Below are positions 1 through 6,741 of a stretch of DNA of 24,766 nt, in pieces; position 1 is the stretch's first letter; every line of letters starts with the position of its first letter. The position numbers and the translations under genes are program-made. The notes under the pieces were generated by a model that had not been told where the DNA came from, did no database searches, and worked only from the letters and a program-made list of their open reading frames with translations. Source of the stretch: a virus; IMG/VR virus record IMGVR_UViG_3300029908_000140, positions 1-24,766 of that record; one strand, given 5' to 3'.

Positions 1-1090
1 CGATCTGCGGATACTCAGGAAATAGCACTTCGCACAGACGTTTTAACTTCGGGCGCAAATAGTTGTACTGCTCAGTGCCGATGTAGTTGTACCAATTCTG
101 AGACGTAGAGTTCCCGGTGGCATTAGATCCATCCGGGCTTTCACCGAGGAGTTTCGTATGCGGGATATCGGTCTCAGCGACCAGACGGTTCGATTGCTTG
201 TCGAGAAGCTCGGCGACGCCTTCGAGCGACCGCGATTTGTTCTCGTAGGTCTCTTGATCGGTGTCGATGAGGATCGCGCGAATAACCGACTTGGCATAGT
301 TGATGGTCTCGATGCGGTTCCGAACAACGTCGACCTTGCCCGCCGAGATGAGGTTCGCGAGATTCTTCATGCCGTAGACGTCTACGTTGAAATCCTGAAG
401 GCAAGCCGCAGCCGCATCGTTTGAAATCTCGTAGTTTCTGATCGCATTGTACGGACGATTCAGAATCGAGTCGTGCCAGTAGTTGTTTCGGATGTAGGTT
501 CGGCGCGGGACGAGCTGTCCGTCGAACCGGAGCATGCGGGTCCAGTGGATCGGGTAGCCCTTGAACTGCGAGCCCATCTGGACATTGAGATAGTAAATTC
601 TGGGCATTCCCCAGTTAGGTGAGCCGAAATCGAATTCCACATCCGTCGTGAGAATGCGAAGGTCCCAGCGCGAAAGATCGCGTAGACCGATGACCTTTTC
701 ACCAACCTGGAGCGGGCTAGAAGGATCTCGGGTGTCAGTGACGATGTGACAAACTGCACCGCCGTAAGCTCGTCCCCACTTCCAAGACTTGAGCAAAGCG
801 CCTCGGACGTCGAGTTCTTCGCAGCGTGGGTTGATGACTTTTTCAATGTCTTCCTTTTCTACGTTGAGCCAGTCAACCCAGTGACGGAGAGCTTCCTCTG
901 GGATGAGGTCCACGATTCGAGATGGGATGCCTCCGCCGGCGTAAAGCTGCTCGTAGAACTCTGGCGGATGCATCTCCCAGTTGGCGCGTGCGTGCGTGCG
1001 TTTGTCAGCAGAGGTCCCGAGCAGGGTCGCGAGATTCGACCAACTATCCATGCGCTGCCCAGGAATCTTTGGCTCGATGATTTTTTTCAT
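1..1090 (-). CDS. Phage portal protein, DUF1073 type (3' end outside window)
   Basis: Portal proteins form the dodecameric ring at the capsid vertex through which DNA enters and leaves. The frame is open from an ATG at 1090 to the window edge, giving 363 residues without a stop, so the C-terminus is missing. Early residues include GGGIPSRIVDLIPEEALRHW, and near the cut end there is LLGESPDGSNATGNSTSQNW followed by an aromatic-rich segment. Both fit the DUF1073 portal pattern (a bound 'arginine-isoleucine-valine-aspartate' segment early and an F/LGxSPxGxNATG segment late). The ATG overlaps the TGA of the upstream methyltransferase gene (ATGA). It is the last visible gene of a leftward packaging operon starting with terS. 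Assignment rests on motif memory and context. Confidence 0.85.
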   Translation of the reverse strand, partial: MKKIIEPKIPGQRMDSWSNLATLLGTSADKRTHARANWEMHPPEFYEQLYAGGGIPSRIVDLIPEEALRHWVDWLNVEKEDIEKVINPRCEELDVRGALLKSWKWGRAYGGAVCHIVTDTRDPSSPLQVGEKVIGLRDLSRWDLRILTTDVEFDFGSPNWGMPRIYYLNVQMGSQFKGYPIHWTRMLRFDGQLVPRRTYIRNNYWHDSILNRPYNAIRNYEISNDAAAACLQDFNVDVYGMKNLANLISAGKVDVVRNRIETINYAKSVIRAILIDTDQETYENKSRSLEGVAELLDKQSNRLVAETDIPHTKLLGESPDGSNATGNSTSQNWYNYIGTEQYNYLRPKLKRLCEVLFPEYPQI

Positions 1091-2124
1091 TCGTCAATCC
1101 TTTTGGAAGCTATTTTAAAATAGTCTTCATCTTTTTCAATTCCGATGAAATCAAAATCATTTTTTGCTGCCACTCCTGTGCTCCCGCTGCCCATGAACGG
1201 GTCAAGAACGATGCCGCCCGGAGGCGTGACGAGTTTAATCAGGTAGGACATCAGCGCGGTGGATTTCACGGTGGGGTGCGTGTTGCCGTCACCCTTGTCG
1301 GACTTCGAAGCTTTAGCTACATAAAAGAAACGAGAGGCCCCGCCTGAGTCGTTGTGGCTCATGAAATTATCAGTCTTCATCTTGTAAGATTGAAGTGTTA
1401 TCCCATTACCTCCGTCGGTTCCGGCTGGTTTAGTCCGATGTGGGCGGGTAATTGAAAATCCGCTCTGCTCATCCAGCGCCGCTGCTGCCTCTTCGTCTAA
1501 GACTAGGTTCGCGGGGAAGCGGCCCGTCGAGCTGTCGGGTTTTGGAGGCCGTTCGGTATTAGCCCCACTCATCGAGAGATTTTCGGACGCTTTACTCCCG
1601 GACTTAGACCAGCCCGATTCAAATGCGCCTGGCACCCGACTCGCATCAATGTTAATCCCGCCTGTCCCGTGCTTTAAGACGTTCGCCGCTACGGTTTTTT
1701 CGGAGCATGGCTTCCGTACTAAGATCCAGTGCTCGGACGCTGGCTTAAGCGCAGTTCCCCATCCGGCCCATTGCAAGCCCGCGCCAGCCTTTTCAAGATT
1801 CATCGATTTCGGAAACCCAGTCCCGAAGAGGTGCGTGACCACATCCCGCACTTCAAAGCCCGCATCCTCAAGCGCCGTAGCCGTCCAGTGAGACGTGCGA
1901 GGGAGCGCCCAAACTAATCCGTGAGCGCCGGGCTTTAGAACGCGGAGGCATTCGGACATGACGGATGTCATCCACTTAATCCACTCATCGCGTCCGCCCT
2001 TGTCGTCGTCCCAGTCTTTCCCCATGAACGAGATCCCGGCCGGCGGATCGGTGACAAGAGAATCAATTGAATTCGATTCGATTGAAGCTAGTTTTTCTAA
2101 ACAGTCCCCTTTTAAAAGCCTCAT
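1087..2124 (-). CDS. DNA methyltransferase, N4-cytosine/N6-adenine class (beta order)
   Basis: A 345-residue SAM-dependent DNA methyltransferase. The catalytic motif IV comes first (TDPPAGISFMGKDW, about residues 25-38) and the SAM-binding motif I near the C-terminus (LDPFMGSGSTGVAA, about 307-320), which is the beta-class order. Motif IV reads DPPA, not the usual DPPY/F; I recall similar DPPA proteins among phage and metagenome sequences, so it may be a real subfamily and not a dead enzyme. A longer in-frame start at 2265 exists, but the ATG at 2124 overlaps the terL stop as ATGA and precedes MRLLKGDCLEKL, the natural start of such enzymes. It lies between terL and portal with 4-bp overlaps on both sides. 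No restriction partner is visible, so it is probably an orphan enzyme for phage DNA modification. Confidence 0.85.
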   Translation of the reverse strand: MRLLKGDCLEKLASIESNSIDSLVTDPPAGISFMGKDWDDDKGGRDEWIKWMTSVMSECLRVLKPGAHGLVWALPRTSHWTATALEDAGFEVRDVVTHLFGTGFPKSMNLEKAGAGLQWAGWGTALKPASEHWILVRKPCSEKTVAANVLKHGTGGINIDASRVPGAFESGWSKSGSKASENLSMSGANTERPPKPDSSTGRFPANLVLDEEAAAALDEQSGFSITRPHRTKPAGTDGGNGITLQSYKMKTDNFMSHNDSGGASRFFYVAKASKSDKGDGNTHPTVKSTALMSYLIKLVTPPGGIVLDPFMGSGSTGVAAKNDFDFIGIEKDEDYFKIASKRIDE

Positions 2125-3473
2125 CGTCTCCCCAGTGCCTCCATAGCTCTCATAGAAGAGGCCATGCGTCCGAAGTAATTCACCGCCATAGTTGCACAAT
2201 CCACGGTATCGTCGTTCTTGGCCTTTGGAAACTTGGTTATTTCGTTCAAGTTTAAGTTGACCCATGGATGGATCGTCTCATCCGGGTACCAGACGTTTCC
2301 AGCATGGTACAGCGGTGCGACAGCGGCGAGGCGAGCGGCCTTTTCAGTTTTCGGGCGGTTGGCCTCGATGCCAGGGAACGTGGCTTTCAGAGTTTCGATG
2401 ACGGCCGCACCATTTGCATGTTCTTCGATCTCCTTATGGAAAGCGTCAGGATAAAGACCGAACATCCGCTCGAGCGCCTGGAGTTGATCCGCAAAGCCCA
2501 TTTGTGCGCGTATTTGCGCAATAAGGTAAATGTTAGCACCCGCGCGTCCCCAAGCCTCAACCACTGCAAAGTCATTTTCTTCGCCCTCTTTGTAGGTCAA
2601 GTCAGCGAATACCGCGACTTCCTCCATGCGTGGAAGCTCTTTGTAGCGCTTGATCCACTCGCCACGGATGATATTCCCGCCGACCTGCACAGGCTTCCCC
2701 TGGTATAGGGCCGACCAAACCATTTCGCCAACTTCTCGACGCATCAGATCGAGAGCAGCGCGGTCGTAGCGGTCCGGGCATAAGGGCTCGCCCTCGGGCC
2801 TGCCCATTGGGTCGTTCTTCTCGGCGATGGCGGCGAGGTTGATATACTCCCAGTTTCCCTGCGCTTCGAGCTCGCCGATCATGTCGGCCTCGTGCCAGCG
2901 CGTGTGCAGGACAATGATTGAGCCGCCAGGCGCGAGACGAGTTGTCGCGACCGAGCGGAACCAATCCATGTTGCGCTCGCGGATACGCGGAGACATCGCC
3001 TCCTCGTAGTTCTTAAACGGGTCATCGACGATGAAAAGATCAGCGCCTTGGCCCGTAGCCGGACCGTCGACACCGACCGAGAGCATCTGCCCTTCGGCAC
3101 GTGTGATGAACAGGCGCTTAGACTTCGAGTCGTTCTTGATCGGAACGAACGCACGCCGGTTGTGCATGAGATTGTTTTTCACGCGCGATCCCCACGTGTC
3201 GGCGTAGGCCTGAGCGTAGGTGCCGAGAATGACTTTTTTATTTGGCCATTGATTCAGGAACCACGTCGGGACCCAGTTGGATATGAGCTGCGATTTACCG
3301 TGCTGAGGTGGCGCGGAGACGAGTATCCGTGCGCCGCCTTTATCAATTGCGTCTCTGATTCTAGTTCCGAGGTACTGCACCCACGGATACGCGATCCATC
3401 GTCCTTCGCTTGCCCACTCGGCGAAGGTGTCTGGCCACATTCTGACAACGCTCGCTCCGATAGCCTCTTCCAT
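2121..3473 (-). CDS. terL: Terminase large subunit
   Basis: ATP-driven DNA packaging motor and nuclease, 450 residues, a normal length for the family. The ATPase part shows Walker A SAPPQHGKSQ (53-62), Walker B LFIVDD (146-151) and the coupling segment LHTRWHEAD (189-197). The C-terminal RNase H-like nuclease part shows FADLTY (D291), an acidic IEEHANG segment (349-355) and DDTVDCA (421-427), which would supply the metal-binding acids. This matches the terminase-6/TIGR01630-like group. The ATG at 3473 sits 4 bp after the stop of a 34-residue gene. The spacing to a GAG upstream is short, so translation may depend on coupling. It is followed by the methyltransferase with an ATGA overlap. Confidence 0.95.
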   Translation of the reverse strand: MEEAIGASVVRMWPDTFAEWASEGRWIAYPWVQYLGTRIRDAIDKGGARILVSAPPQHGKSQLISNWVPTWFLNQWPNKKVILGTYAQAYADTWGSRVKNNLMHNRRAFVPIKNDSKSKRLFITRAEGQMLSVGVDGPATGQGADLFIVDDPFKNYEEAMSPRIRERNMDWFRSVATTRLAPGGSIIVLHTRWHEADMIGELEAQGNWEYINLAAIAEKNDPMGRPEGEPLCPDRYDRAALDLMRREVGEMVWSALYQGKPVQVGGNIIRGEWIKRYKELPRMEEVAVFADLTYKEGEENDFAVVEAWGRAGANIYLIAQIRAQMGFADQLQALERMFGLYPDAFHKEIEEHANGAAVIETLKATFPGIEANRPKTEKAARLAAVAPLYHAGNVWYPDETIHPWVNLNLNEITKFPKAKNDDTVDCATMAVNYFGRMASSMRAMEALGRR

Positions 3474-3477
3474 CGGC

Positions 3478-3582
3478 TCAATCTGGATCTATGATCAGAA
3501 TGAGCAAAATCGCGGCGATTGCCACGAGCAGAGAGTCGCCGAGTCCGAGCATGATGTCGGAAAGCTCAGGAGTTATCCGCAT
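3478..3582 (-). CDS. 34-residue predicted membrane microprotein in the packaging operon
   Basis: A 34-residue peptide beginning MRITPELSDIMLG with one predicted transmembrane helix (SLLVAIAAILLILII, about residues 17-31) ending in the short tail DPD. The ATG at 3582 shares a base with the TGA of the upstream gene (TGATG), and its stop is 4 bp before terL, so it fits the coupled operon exactly. A longer in-frame start at 3669 would fully overlap the upstream gene and is less likely. I do not recognise a family. A membrane peptide of this size between terS and terL could be a lysis-related or regulatory peptide; that is a guess from topology only. Confidence 0.55.
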   Translation of the reverse strand: MRITPELSDIMLGLGDSLLVAIAAILLILIIDPD

Positions 3583-4112
3583 CAGCTCATCTGTTGGTAC
3601 AGGTGTTGGACGAGCGGCCACTTGATCGCGCCGACAGACGACTTCGAGGCCTCTTTGGCCTTCTCCCATTTGGCATCGTCAAGCTTTTCGCCGAGCGCGT
3701 TTTCAAACGAATGCTTGGCCACGGCTTCGTCGGCGTCGAACGCGTCGTAGTGCTCCATGGCTTGCTTCGCGGTGAACCCGCGACTGATCACATTCCCCTC
3801 GGCGCTTCGGAGAACGTAGACTTTACCTTCGCGCTGGAGCGAGTCCATTTTCTGCCACGGTTCGCCTGGCTGCTTTTGCATCGACATCGGAGCCGAGACC
3901 GGGCCGTGTTGAGAAGAGTGCGTATGGCCTGGTTCATTGTGCATAGGACCGGTCTCATAGGTGTCTTCCTCGAACTCGTAAAGATGCGTGTGCATCGCTG
4001 ATTGATCCTTGCAGGGCTTCATGAGCGCGCCGCCCGTGAAGTCGCCGGAGTCAAGGCGATGGCGATGGTCTTCGATGGCGTCGCGGCGGATGGTAGACTT
4101 TCTGATTTTCAT
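3582..4112 (-). CDS. Unknown His/Met-rich protein between terS and terL
   Basis: A 176-residue protein of unknown function. The N-terminal third is basic and then rich in His, Met, Glu and Pro (HTHLYEFEEDTYETGPMHNE, then PGHTHSSQHG), looking flexible and possibly metal-binding. The second half (from about residue 95: GKVYVLRSAEGNVISRGFTA) looks folded, with an 'R..G..ISRGFTAKQAMEHYDAFDADEA' style alpha/beta pattern and a helical, lysine-rich end (WEKAKEASKSSVGAIKWPLV). The ATG at 4112 overlaps the terS stop as ATGA, and its TGA overlaps the next ATG. Placement between the terminase subunits suggests a role in packaging or virion assembly, but nothing in the sequence names one. Confidence 0.8.
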   Translation of the reverse strand: MKIRKSTIRRDAIEDHRHRLDSGDFTGGALMKPCKDQSAMHTHLYEFEEDTYETGPMHNEPGHTHSSQHGPVSAPMSMQKQPGEPWQKMDSLQREGKVYVLRSAEGNVISRGFTAKQAMEHYDAFDADEAVAKHSFENALGEKLDDAKWEKAKEASKSSVGAIKWPLVQHLYQQMS

Positions 4113-4699
4113 TTCTCTTCCCCTTTTTTGGCCTTCGCGACTCGAAGGGCCAGTTGCCTTGCGTCTTCTTTTAAAGCTGGATCGCTCATAATAGCCGCCA
4201 TGTCTTCCAGGCTCATGCCACTCGTCTTTAACTCTCCGGACAGCTCTAGTCGATCATTGAAGAGTTTAAAGTGCTTTCCGAGCAATTCCAAGGCGCGCGT
4301 CTTGTCGTGCGTGCGTATCTTTTTGCGGTTCCCGATCTTCACCATTTCGCGGCCCTGGCGCTCCATGAGCTCGTCAGTCTCCATGGACGCAATCGCGGCC
4401 TGAGTGCTCTCGTCCATGTCGTGGATGTTCTTCATTGAGCCGTCTTCGGCGTAGGCGTTTTTCAGGTTCATGAACGCGAGCTTGGCCATTTCCGCGATCA
4501 CGCGCTCAGCGGTGATGCCGGTCTTGGCGGCGTGTTTTTCGAGGCCTTTTTCAATTGCTTGCCGCACCTCAGCATTGTCCAGCATGCGAGGCCCGCAAGA
4601 GTGTGCGCTTTTCTCGGAGTACCCGGCTGCGATGGCCGCCCTCGTCGCGTTCTTATCTATTAGATATTCCTGAACAAATGCCCGTTGTTTTGGATTCAC
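4109..4699 (-). CDS. terS: Terminase small subunit (Terminase_2 type)
   Basis: DNA-recognition subunit of the packaging terminase, 196 residues. The N-terminus MNPKQRAFVQEYLIDKNATR followed by AAIAAGYSEKSA is the classic Terminase_2 helix-turn-helix signature. A coiled/helical centre follows (DESTQAAIASMETDEL), then KTRALELLGKHFKLFNDRLE, also typical of the family. The start is a GTG at 4699, exactly at the conserved family N-terminus. No Shine-Dalgarno sequence precedes it. A good minus-strand promoter ends only 7 nt upstream, so the mRNA may be leaderless. It is the first gene of the packaging operon and overlaps the next by ATGA. Confidence 0.93.
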   Translation of the reverse strand: MNPKQRAFVQEYLIDKNATRAAIAAGYSEKSAHSCGPRMLDNAEVRQAIEKGLEKHAAKTGITAERVIAEMAKLAFMNLKNAYAEDGSMKNIHDMDESTQAAIASMETDELMERQGREMVKIGNRKKIRTHDKTRALELLGKHFKLFNDRLELSGELKTSGMSLEDMAAIMSDPALKEDARQLALRVAKAKKGEEK

Positions 4700-4706
4700 A
4701 AATTTC

Positions 4707-4735
4707 AGAATAGGTCAAGTTTGACATGGGGTCAA
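4707..4735 (-). promoter_or_regulatory. Sigma70-like promoter of terS, placed for a leaderless transcript
   Basis: On the minus strand TTGACC (4735-4730), a 17-bp spacer and TATTCT (4712-4707). The -10 box ends 7 nt before the GTG start of terS, so the predicted transcript start falls on or next to the start codon. There is no ribosome-binding site between them. Promoter call is from consensus match and position. Confidence 0.55.
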
Positions 4736-4786
4736 AGACAAAGGATTGACGAAGGGCTTGACTTCTATAACGCCATGCGATAACCT
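4714..4786. promoter_or_regulatory. Divergent control region with five TTGAC/GTCAA elements
   Basis: GTCAA occurs at 4714-4718 and 4731-4735, and TTGAC at 4721-4725, 4746-4750 and 4758-4762, so five copies in alternating orientation lie within 49 bp. They form inverted pairs (GTCAA-N2-TTGAC at 4714-4725; TTTGAC-N5-GTCAAA at 4720-4736). One is the terS -35 box. TTGACT at 4758-4763 with TAACCT 17 bp on (4781-4786) is a possible but weak rightward promoter for the gene at 4827. They may be repressor half-sites, overlapping promoters, or both. Confidence 0.4.
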
Positions 4787-4826
4787 TGAATTACATTCAA
4801 AGTTGAAAACGATAAGGAGACTAATC

Positions 4827-5111
4827 GTGAAGACTCAATCAAAAGAAAAGATCGAAAAAGCCGCTCGCCTTCATGCCCTGATTCAAGCCCGCCTTCAGTT
4901 CGAGAAGGAGGAAGCGGAACTCAAGGATTTCTTCAAAGAAGACATCAAGGACGGCGTACTCGAAGCCGGCGAAATCACCATCATCGTCGAAACGAAGAAC
5001 CGGACGACGCTTGACCGCAAGAAGCTTCTCGTCGAACTCGGAGACCTGGAGAAGTTCGAGAGCCAGACGCAGTTCAAGCAGGTCACCGTGAAGTCACGGG
5101 AGGTCGCGTGA
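4827..5111 (+). CDS. Small conserved-looking phage protein, function unknown
   Basis: A 94-residue protein. The start chosen is the GTG at 4827, which has AAGGAG 8 nt upstream; a longer in-frame ATG at 4746 lies within the promoter region and has no such site. Residues 4-45 form a charged helix (KEKIEKAARLHALIQARLQF), followed by a beta-rich part (GEITIIVETKNRTTLDRKKL) and the tail FESQTQFKQVTVKSRE. The 'xRTTLDRKKLxxELGDLEKFExQTxFKQVTV' pattern recalls small proteins encoded near phage recombination or replication genes. I cannot name a family. It is the first gene of the rightward small-gene chain. Confidence 0.8.
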   Translation: MKTQSKEKIEKAARLHALIQARLQFEKEEAELKDFFKEDIKDGVLEAGEITIIVETKNRTTLDRKKLLVELGDLEKFESQTQFKQVTVKSREVA

Positions 5112-5371
5112 AAAAGCTATCCATCCAAAGCTCCCACGTCGTTGAGCATACGCACGACGAAATCGCCGAGGCGCTTGCGAACATGGACTCAGCCGCGTAC
5201 GCCGCCCTCATGAAGACCTACACCGAATACCTTGAGTCCGCGTGCGGTAGAAACGGAGCCCGTGCCGAGCAACAGGAATGCCATATCGCCGCGAGCCTTG
5301 GCGAGGAAGCCAAGAAATTTTTCAGGAGCGTCGTTACGTTTATCGACATTGCAGAATCGGAGAACAAATGA
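5108..5371 (+). CDS. Small helical protein, unknown
   Basis: An 87-residue, mostly helical and acidic protein beginning at a GTG that overlaps the previous stop (GTGA). It has two Cys residues (ESACGRNG and QQECHIAA) about 14 residues apart, in the middle of the chain, and a C-terminal hydrophobic stretch FFRSVVTFIDIAES that is too broken for a clear membrane span. I recognise no family. Its place in an unbroken series of coupled genes and its use of G/C-ending codons support it being real. Confidence 0.72.
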   Translation: MKKLSIQSSHVVEHTHDEIAEALANMDSAAYAALMKTYTEYLESACGRNGARAEQQECHIAASLGEEAKKFFRSVVTFIDIAESENK

Positions 5372-5646
5372 ACCCCACCGAAGTCTCCCACGCTCGTACG
5401 CTTGCGTGTGTAAGGGCCTGCGAAGGTATCGATGACCCCTCACTGCTCCCACTCGTCCTGAACTCGCTAGAGGTCCGTGCCGAGAAGGCTGACCACCGTA
5501 TGGAGGAGCTCATCAAAACGCTTGAGACCGTTCAATCTCATCTGTTTGAGAAGCCTCTCGTGACCACCGGCGACCGTCTTATTTTGCAATTGATTCACGC
5601 GACGATTAATAAGGCGAAAGGGATTCACGATGGGCCAACTGATTAG
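5368..5646 (+). CDS. Small helical protein, unknown
   Basis: A 92-residue protein starting at the ATG at 5368, which overlaps the previous TGA (ATGA); an in-frame start further upstream at 5278 would lie wholly inside the previous gene. Predicted almost all helix: HARTLACVRACEGIDDPSLL, then AEKADHRMEELIKTLETVQS, which has a coiled-coil look, then LILQLIHATINKAKGIHDGP. No catalytic motif or family is apparent. The next gene starts 17 bp before this one's stop. Confidence 0.72.
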   Translation: MNPTEVSHARTLACVRACEGIDDPSLLPLVLNSLEVRAEKADHRMEELIKTLETVQSHLFEKPLVTTGDRLILQLIHATINKAKGIHDGPTD

Positions 5647-5773
5647 ACCTCCGTGCCCACGGTGCAAGGGCTACGGCTCGGTAGAAATCCCCGGGGACTG
5701 GAAAGAATGCCCAGTCTGCCATGGAACTGGATTACAAGAACTACAGGAGCTAAAAGATGACAAAGAATCCTGA
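5630..5773 (+). CDS. 47-residue DnaJ-type zinc-finger protein
   Basis: A very short protein with two CxxCxGxG repeats, CPRCKGYG (residues 9-16) and CPVCHGTG (27-34), the zinc-binding pattern of the DnaJ central domain, and little else. The four Cys would bind one zinc ion. ATG at 5630 is preceded by AAAGGG about 8 nt upstream. Its ends overlap both neighbours by 17 bp, as expected in this chain. A similar CxxCxGxG pair recurs at 18405-18518. Small phage proteins of this kind are common; the role is unknown, perhaps protein binding or regulation. Confidence 0.75.
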   Translation: MGQLIRPPCPRCKGYGSVEIPGDWKECPVCHGTGLQELQELKDDKES

Positions 5774-5987
5774 AGAGAAATCTCCCGGCCGAATCCTGTG
5801 CTGGGAGTGCGGACGAAAGCTCTGGGGCACCCGCTGCGAAAAACTGAAAATAGACGGCCACCCGCGCTCGCTTCACATCCAGTGCGCGAAGAATGTGAAA
5901 CGAAGTCTGAACTTCGTAAGGCGCGGCGACGAGTACGTTTCAATGATGTGGGTCACGGCGGAGCGTTCCGAACCGGAAGGCGGGTAG
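5757..5987 (+). CDS. Small Cys-containing, basic protein, unknown
   Basis: A 76-residue basic protein. CWECGRKLWGTRCEKL (residues 15-30) holds three Cys and IQCAKNV a fourth (residue 43), a plausible zinc-binding set. The ATG at 5757 has AGGAG 7 nt upstream, a clear ribosome-binding site. Rich in Arg and Lys (HPRSLHIQCAKNVKRSLNFV), so nucleic-acid binding is possible but not shown. It lies between a zinc-finger microprotein and a membrane protein. Confidence 0.72.
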   Translation: MTKNPEEKSPGRILCWECGRKLWGTRCEKLKIDGHPRSLHIQCAKNVKRSLNFVRRGDEYVSMMWVTAERSEPEGG

Positions 5988-5988
5988 G

Positions 5989-6171
5989 ATGAAGACGTTA
6001 ATTAACATCGTGATAGGCTTTCTCGTTTTCGGTGGGATTTTTTGGTTCTGCGTCGAATTCAAAGACGTCGTCGAGTGGGTCGGGTTCGGAATAATAACTC
6101 TCTTCATCCTCATGATGATTTGCGGGTTCGCGCACGCCATCGGCGCTGCGATCTTGGAGGCCTTTCGATGA
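5989..6171 (+). CDS. Small two-helix membrane protein
   Basis: A 60-residue protein with two predicted membrane helices, INIVIGFLVFGGIFWFCVEF (about 5-24) and a second, FGIITLFILMMICGFAHAIG (about 33-52), joined by a short charged loop. The ATG at 5989 lies one base after the previous stop. Holin-like in size and topology, but it sits in the early-type small-gene chain, away from the lysin at 17520, so a membrane-acting anti-host or superinfection role is just as possible. No family recognised. Confidence 0.7.
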   Translation: MKTLINIVIGFLVFGGIFWFCVEFKDVVEWVGFGIITLFILMMICGFAHAIGAAILEAFR

Positions 6172-6308
6172 AAACTGCCCTTGAGTATTATGAGGAAACG
6201 CGAAGGCTTCCTGAATGGGGCGGAAGCGTTAGTAATTATAAATCGGACGACTGCGCAAATCGGGCGCTGAACAAGATCCGCGCCCTGCTCGCGAAGGAGG
6301 CGGGATGA
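6168..6308 (+). CDS. 46-residue protein, unknown
   Basis: A 46-residue protein starting MKTALEYYEETRRLPEWGGS and ending with the helix RALNKIRALLAKEAG. ATG at 6168 overlaps the previous stop and its own TGA overlaps the next ATG (ATGA both sides). A longer in-frame start at 6042 would lie inside the membrane-protein gene. Coupling at both ends is the main evidence. Function unknown. Confidence 0.65.
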   Translation: MKTALEYYEETRRLPEWGGSVSNYKSDDCANRALNKIRALLAKEAG

Positions 6309-6607
6309 AGACTTACTGGATATGGGATAGTTCCAATTACGATAAAGGTATGCAAGCCGGTGAGACGCGGCCCTACTTCGCGGATTATATTTCCGACTAC
6401 GAGCACGAGAGGAAAACGCTCTTAGAAGTTGTCGCATACCGCGATTTTGTTAACCTCGAATCCCGCCTGAAATGGGCTGAGGATCTTTTGAAGGTTGCTC
6501 ATGGCCTTATATTGGTTGCAGAACAGCAAACCCCAAAAATTCAGATAGCGTATGAATCGTTCCTTTCCGACATCGCGAAAGGCTTTCCGGGAGGGGAGAA
6601 GGAATGA
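6305..6607 (+). CDS. Member 1 of a tandem small-protein family (RLxWAExxL motif)
   Basis: A 100-residue protein. Residues 51-65 read LESRLKWAEDLLKVA and the C-terminus FLSDIAKGFPGGEKE (86-100). The same two-part layout, a charged helix with Arg-Leu-x-Trp followed after 25-30 residues by a 'W/F-L-x-D-L-x-x-G-P-x-G' tail, recurs in the genes at 7034, 7363 and 7620. This suggests local duplication and divergence. The N-terminus is Trp/Tyr-rich (MKTYWIWDSSNYDKG) and unique to this copy. ATGA overlaps at both ends. No catalytic residues or known domain are visible. Confidence 0.75.
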   Translation: MKTYWIWDSSNYDKGMQAGETRPYFADYISDYEHERKTLLEVVAYRDFVNLESRLKWAEDLLKVAHGLILVAEQQTPKIQIAYESFLSDIAKGFPGGEKE

Positions 6608-6741
6608 ACAACTGTGAATGTGATTACAAGCCATATTTTTCCTGTAAAACGTGCTGCTACTCCACCACTTCGTGGATGAAGGCTGAGAAGCACGAAAAGG
6701 AAACAGGCCACGACGTAGAGGAAGTGATGGACTCAGAATGA
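6604..6741 (+). CDS. 45-residue Cys-rich microprotein
   Basis: A 45-residue protein whose first half holds five Cys (CECDYKPYFSCKTCCYSTT from residue 4), likely a small zinc-binding knuckle, followed by an acidic helix with a His (KAEKHEKETGHDVEE). Its ATG overlaps the previous stop and its stop overlaps the next start. Too short for a family call; the Cys arrangement plus coupling at both ends support it. Confidence 0.65.
   Translation: MNNCECDYKPYFSCKTCCYSTTSWMKAEKHEKETGHDVEEVMDSE

Noticed and set aside
460-846. 128-codon minus frame overlapping the portal gene
   Set aside because: Different frame from the portal, which has the DUF1073 motifs; low-complexity Ser/Arg shadow.
968-1003. GCGT tandem repeats near 983-1000, similar at 4307-4316
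   Set aside because: Short, inside coding sequence of conserved proteins; no structural or regulatory meaning seen.
2125-2265. 47-residue N-terminal extension of the methyltransferase
   Set aside because: Lies inside terL in another frame; the ATGA-coupled ATG at 2124 precedes the conserved start of the enzyme.
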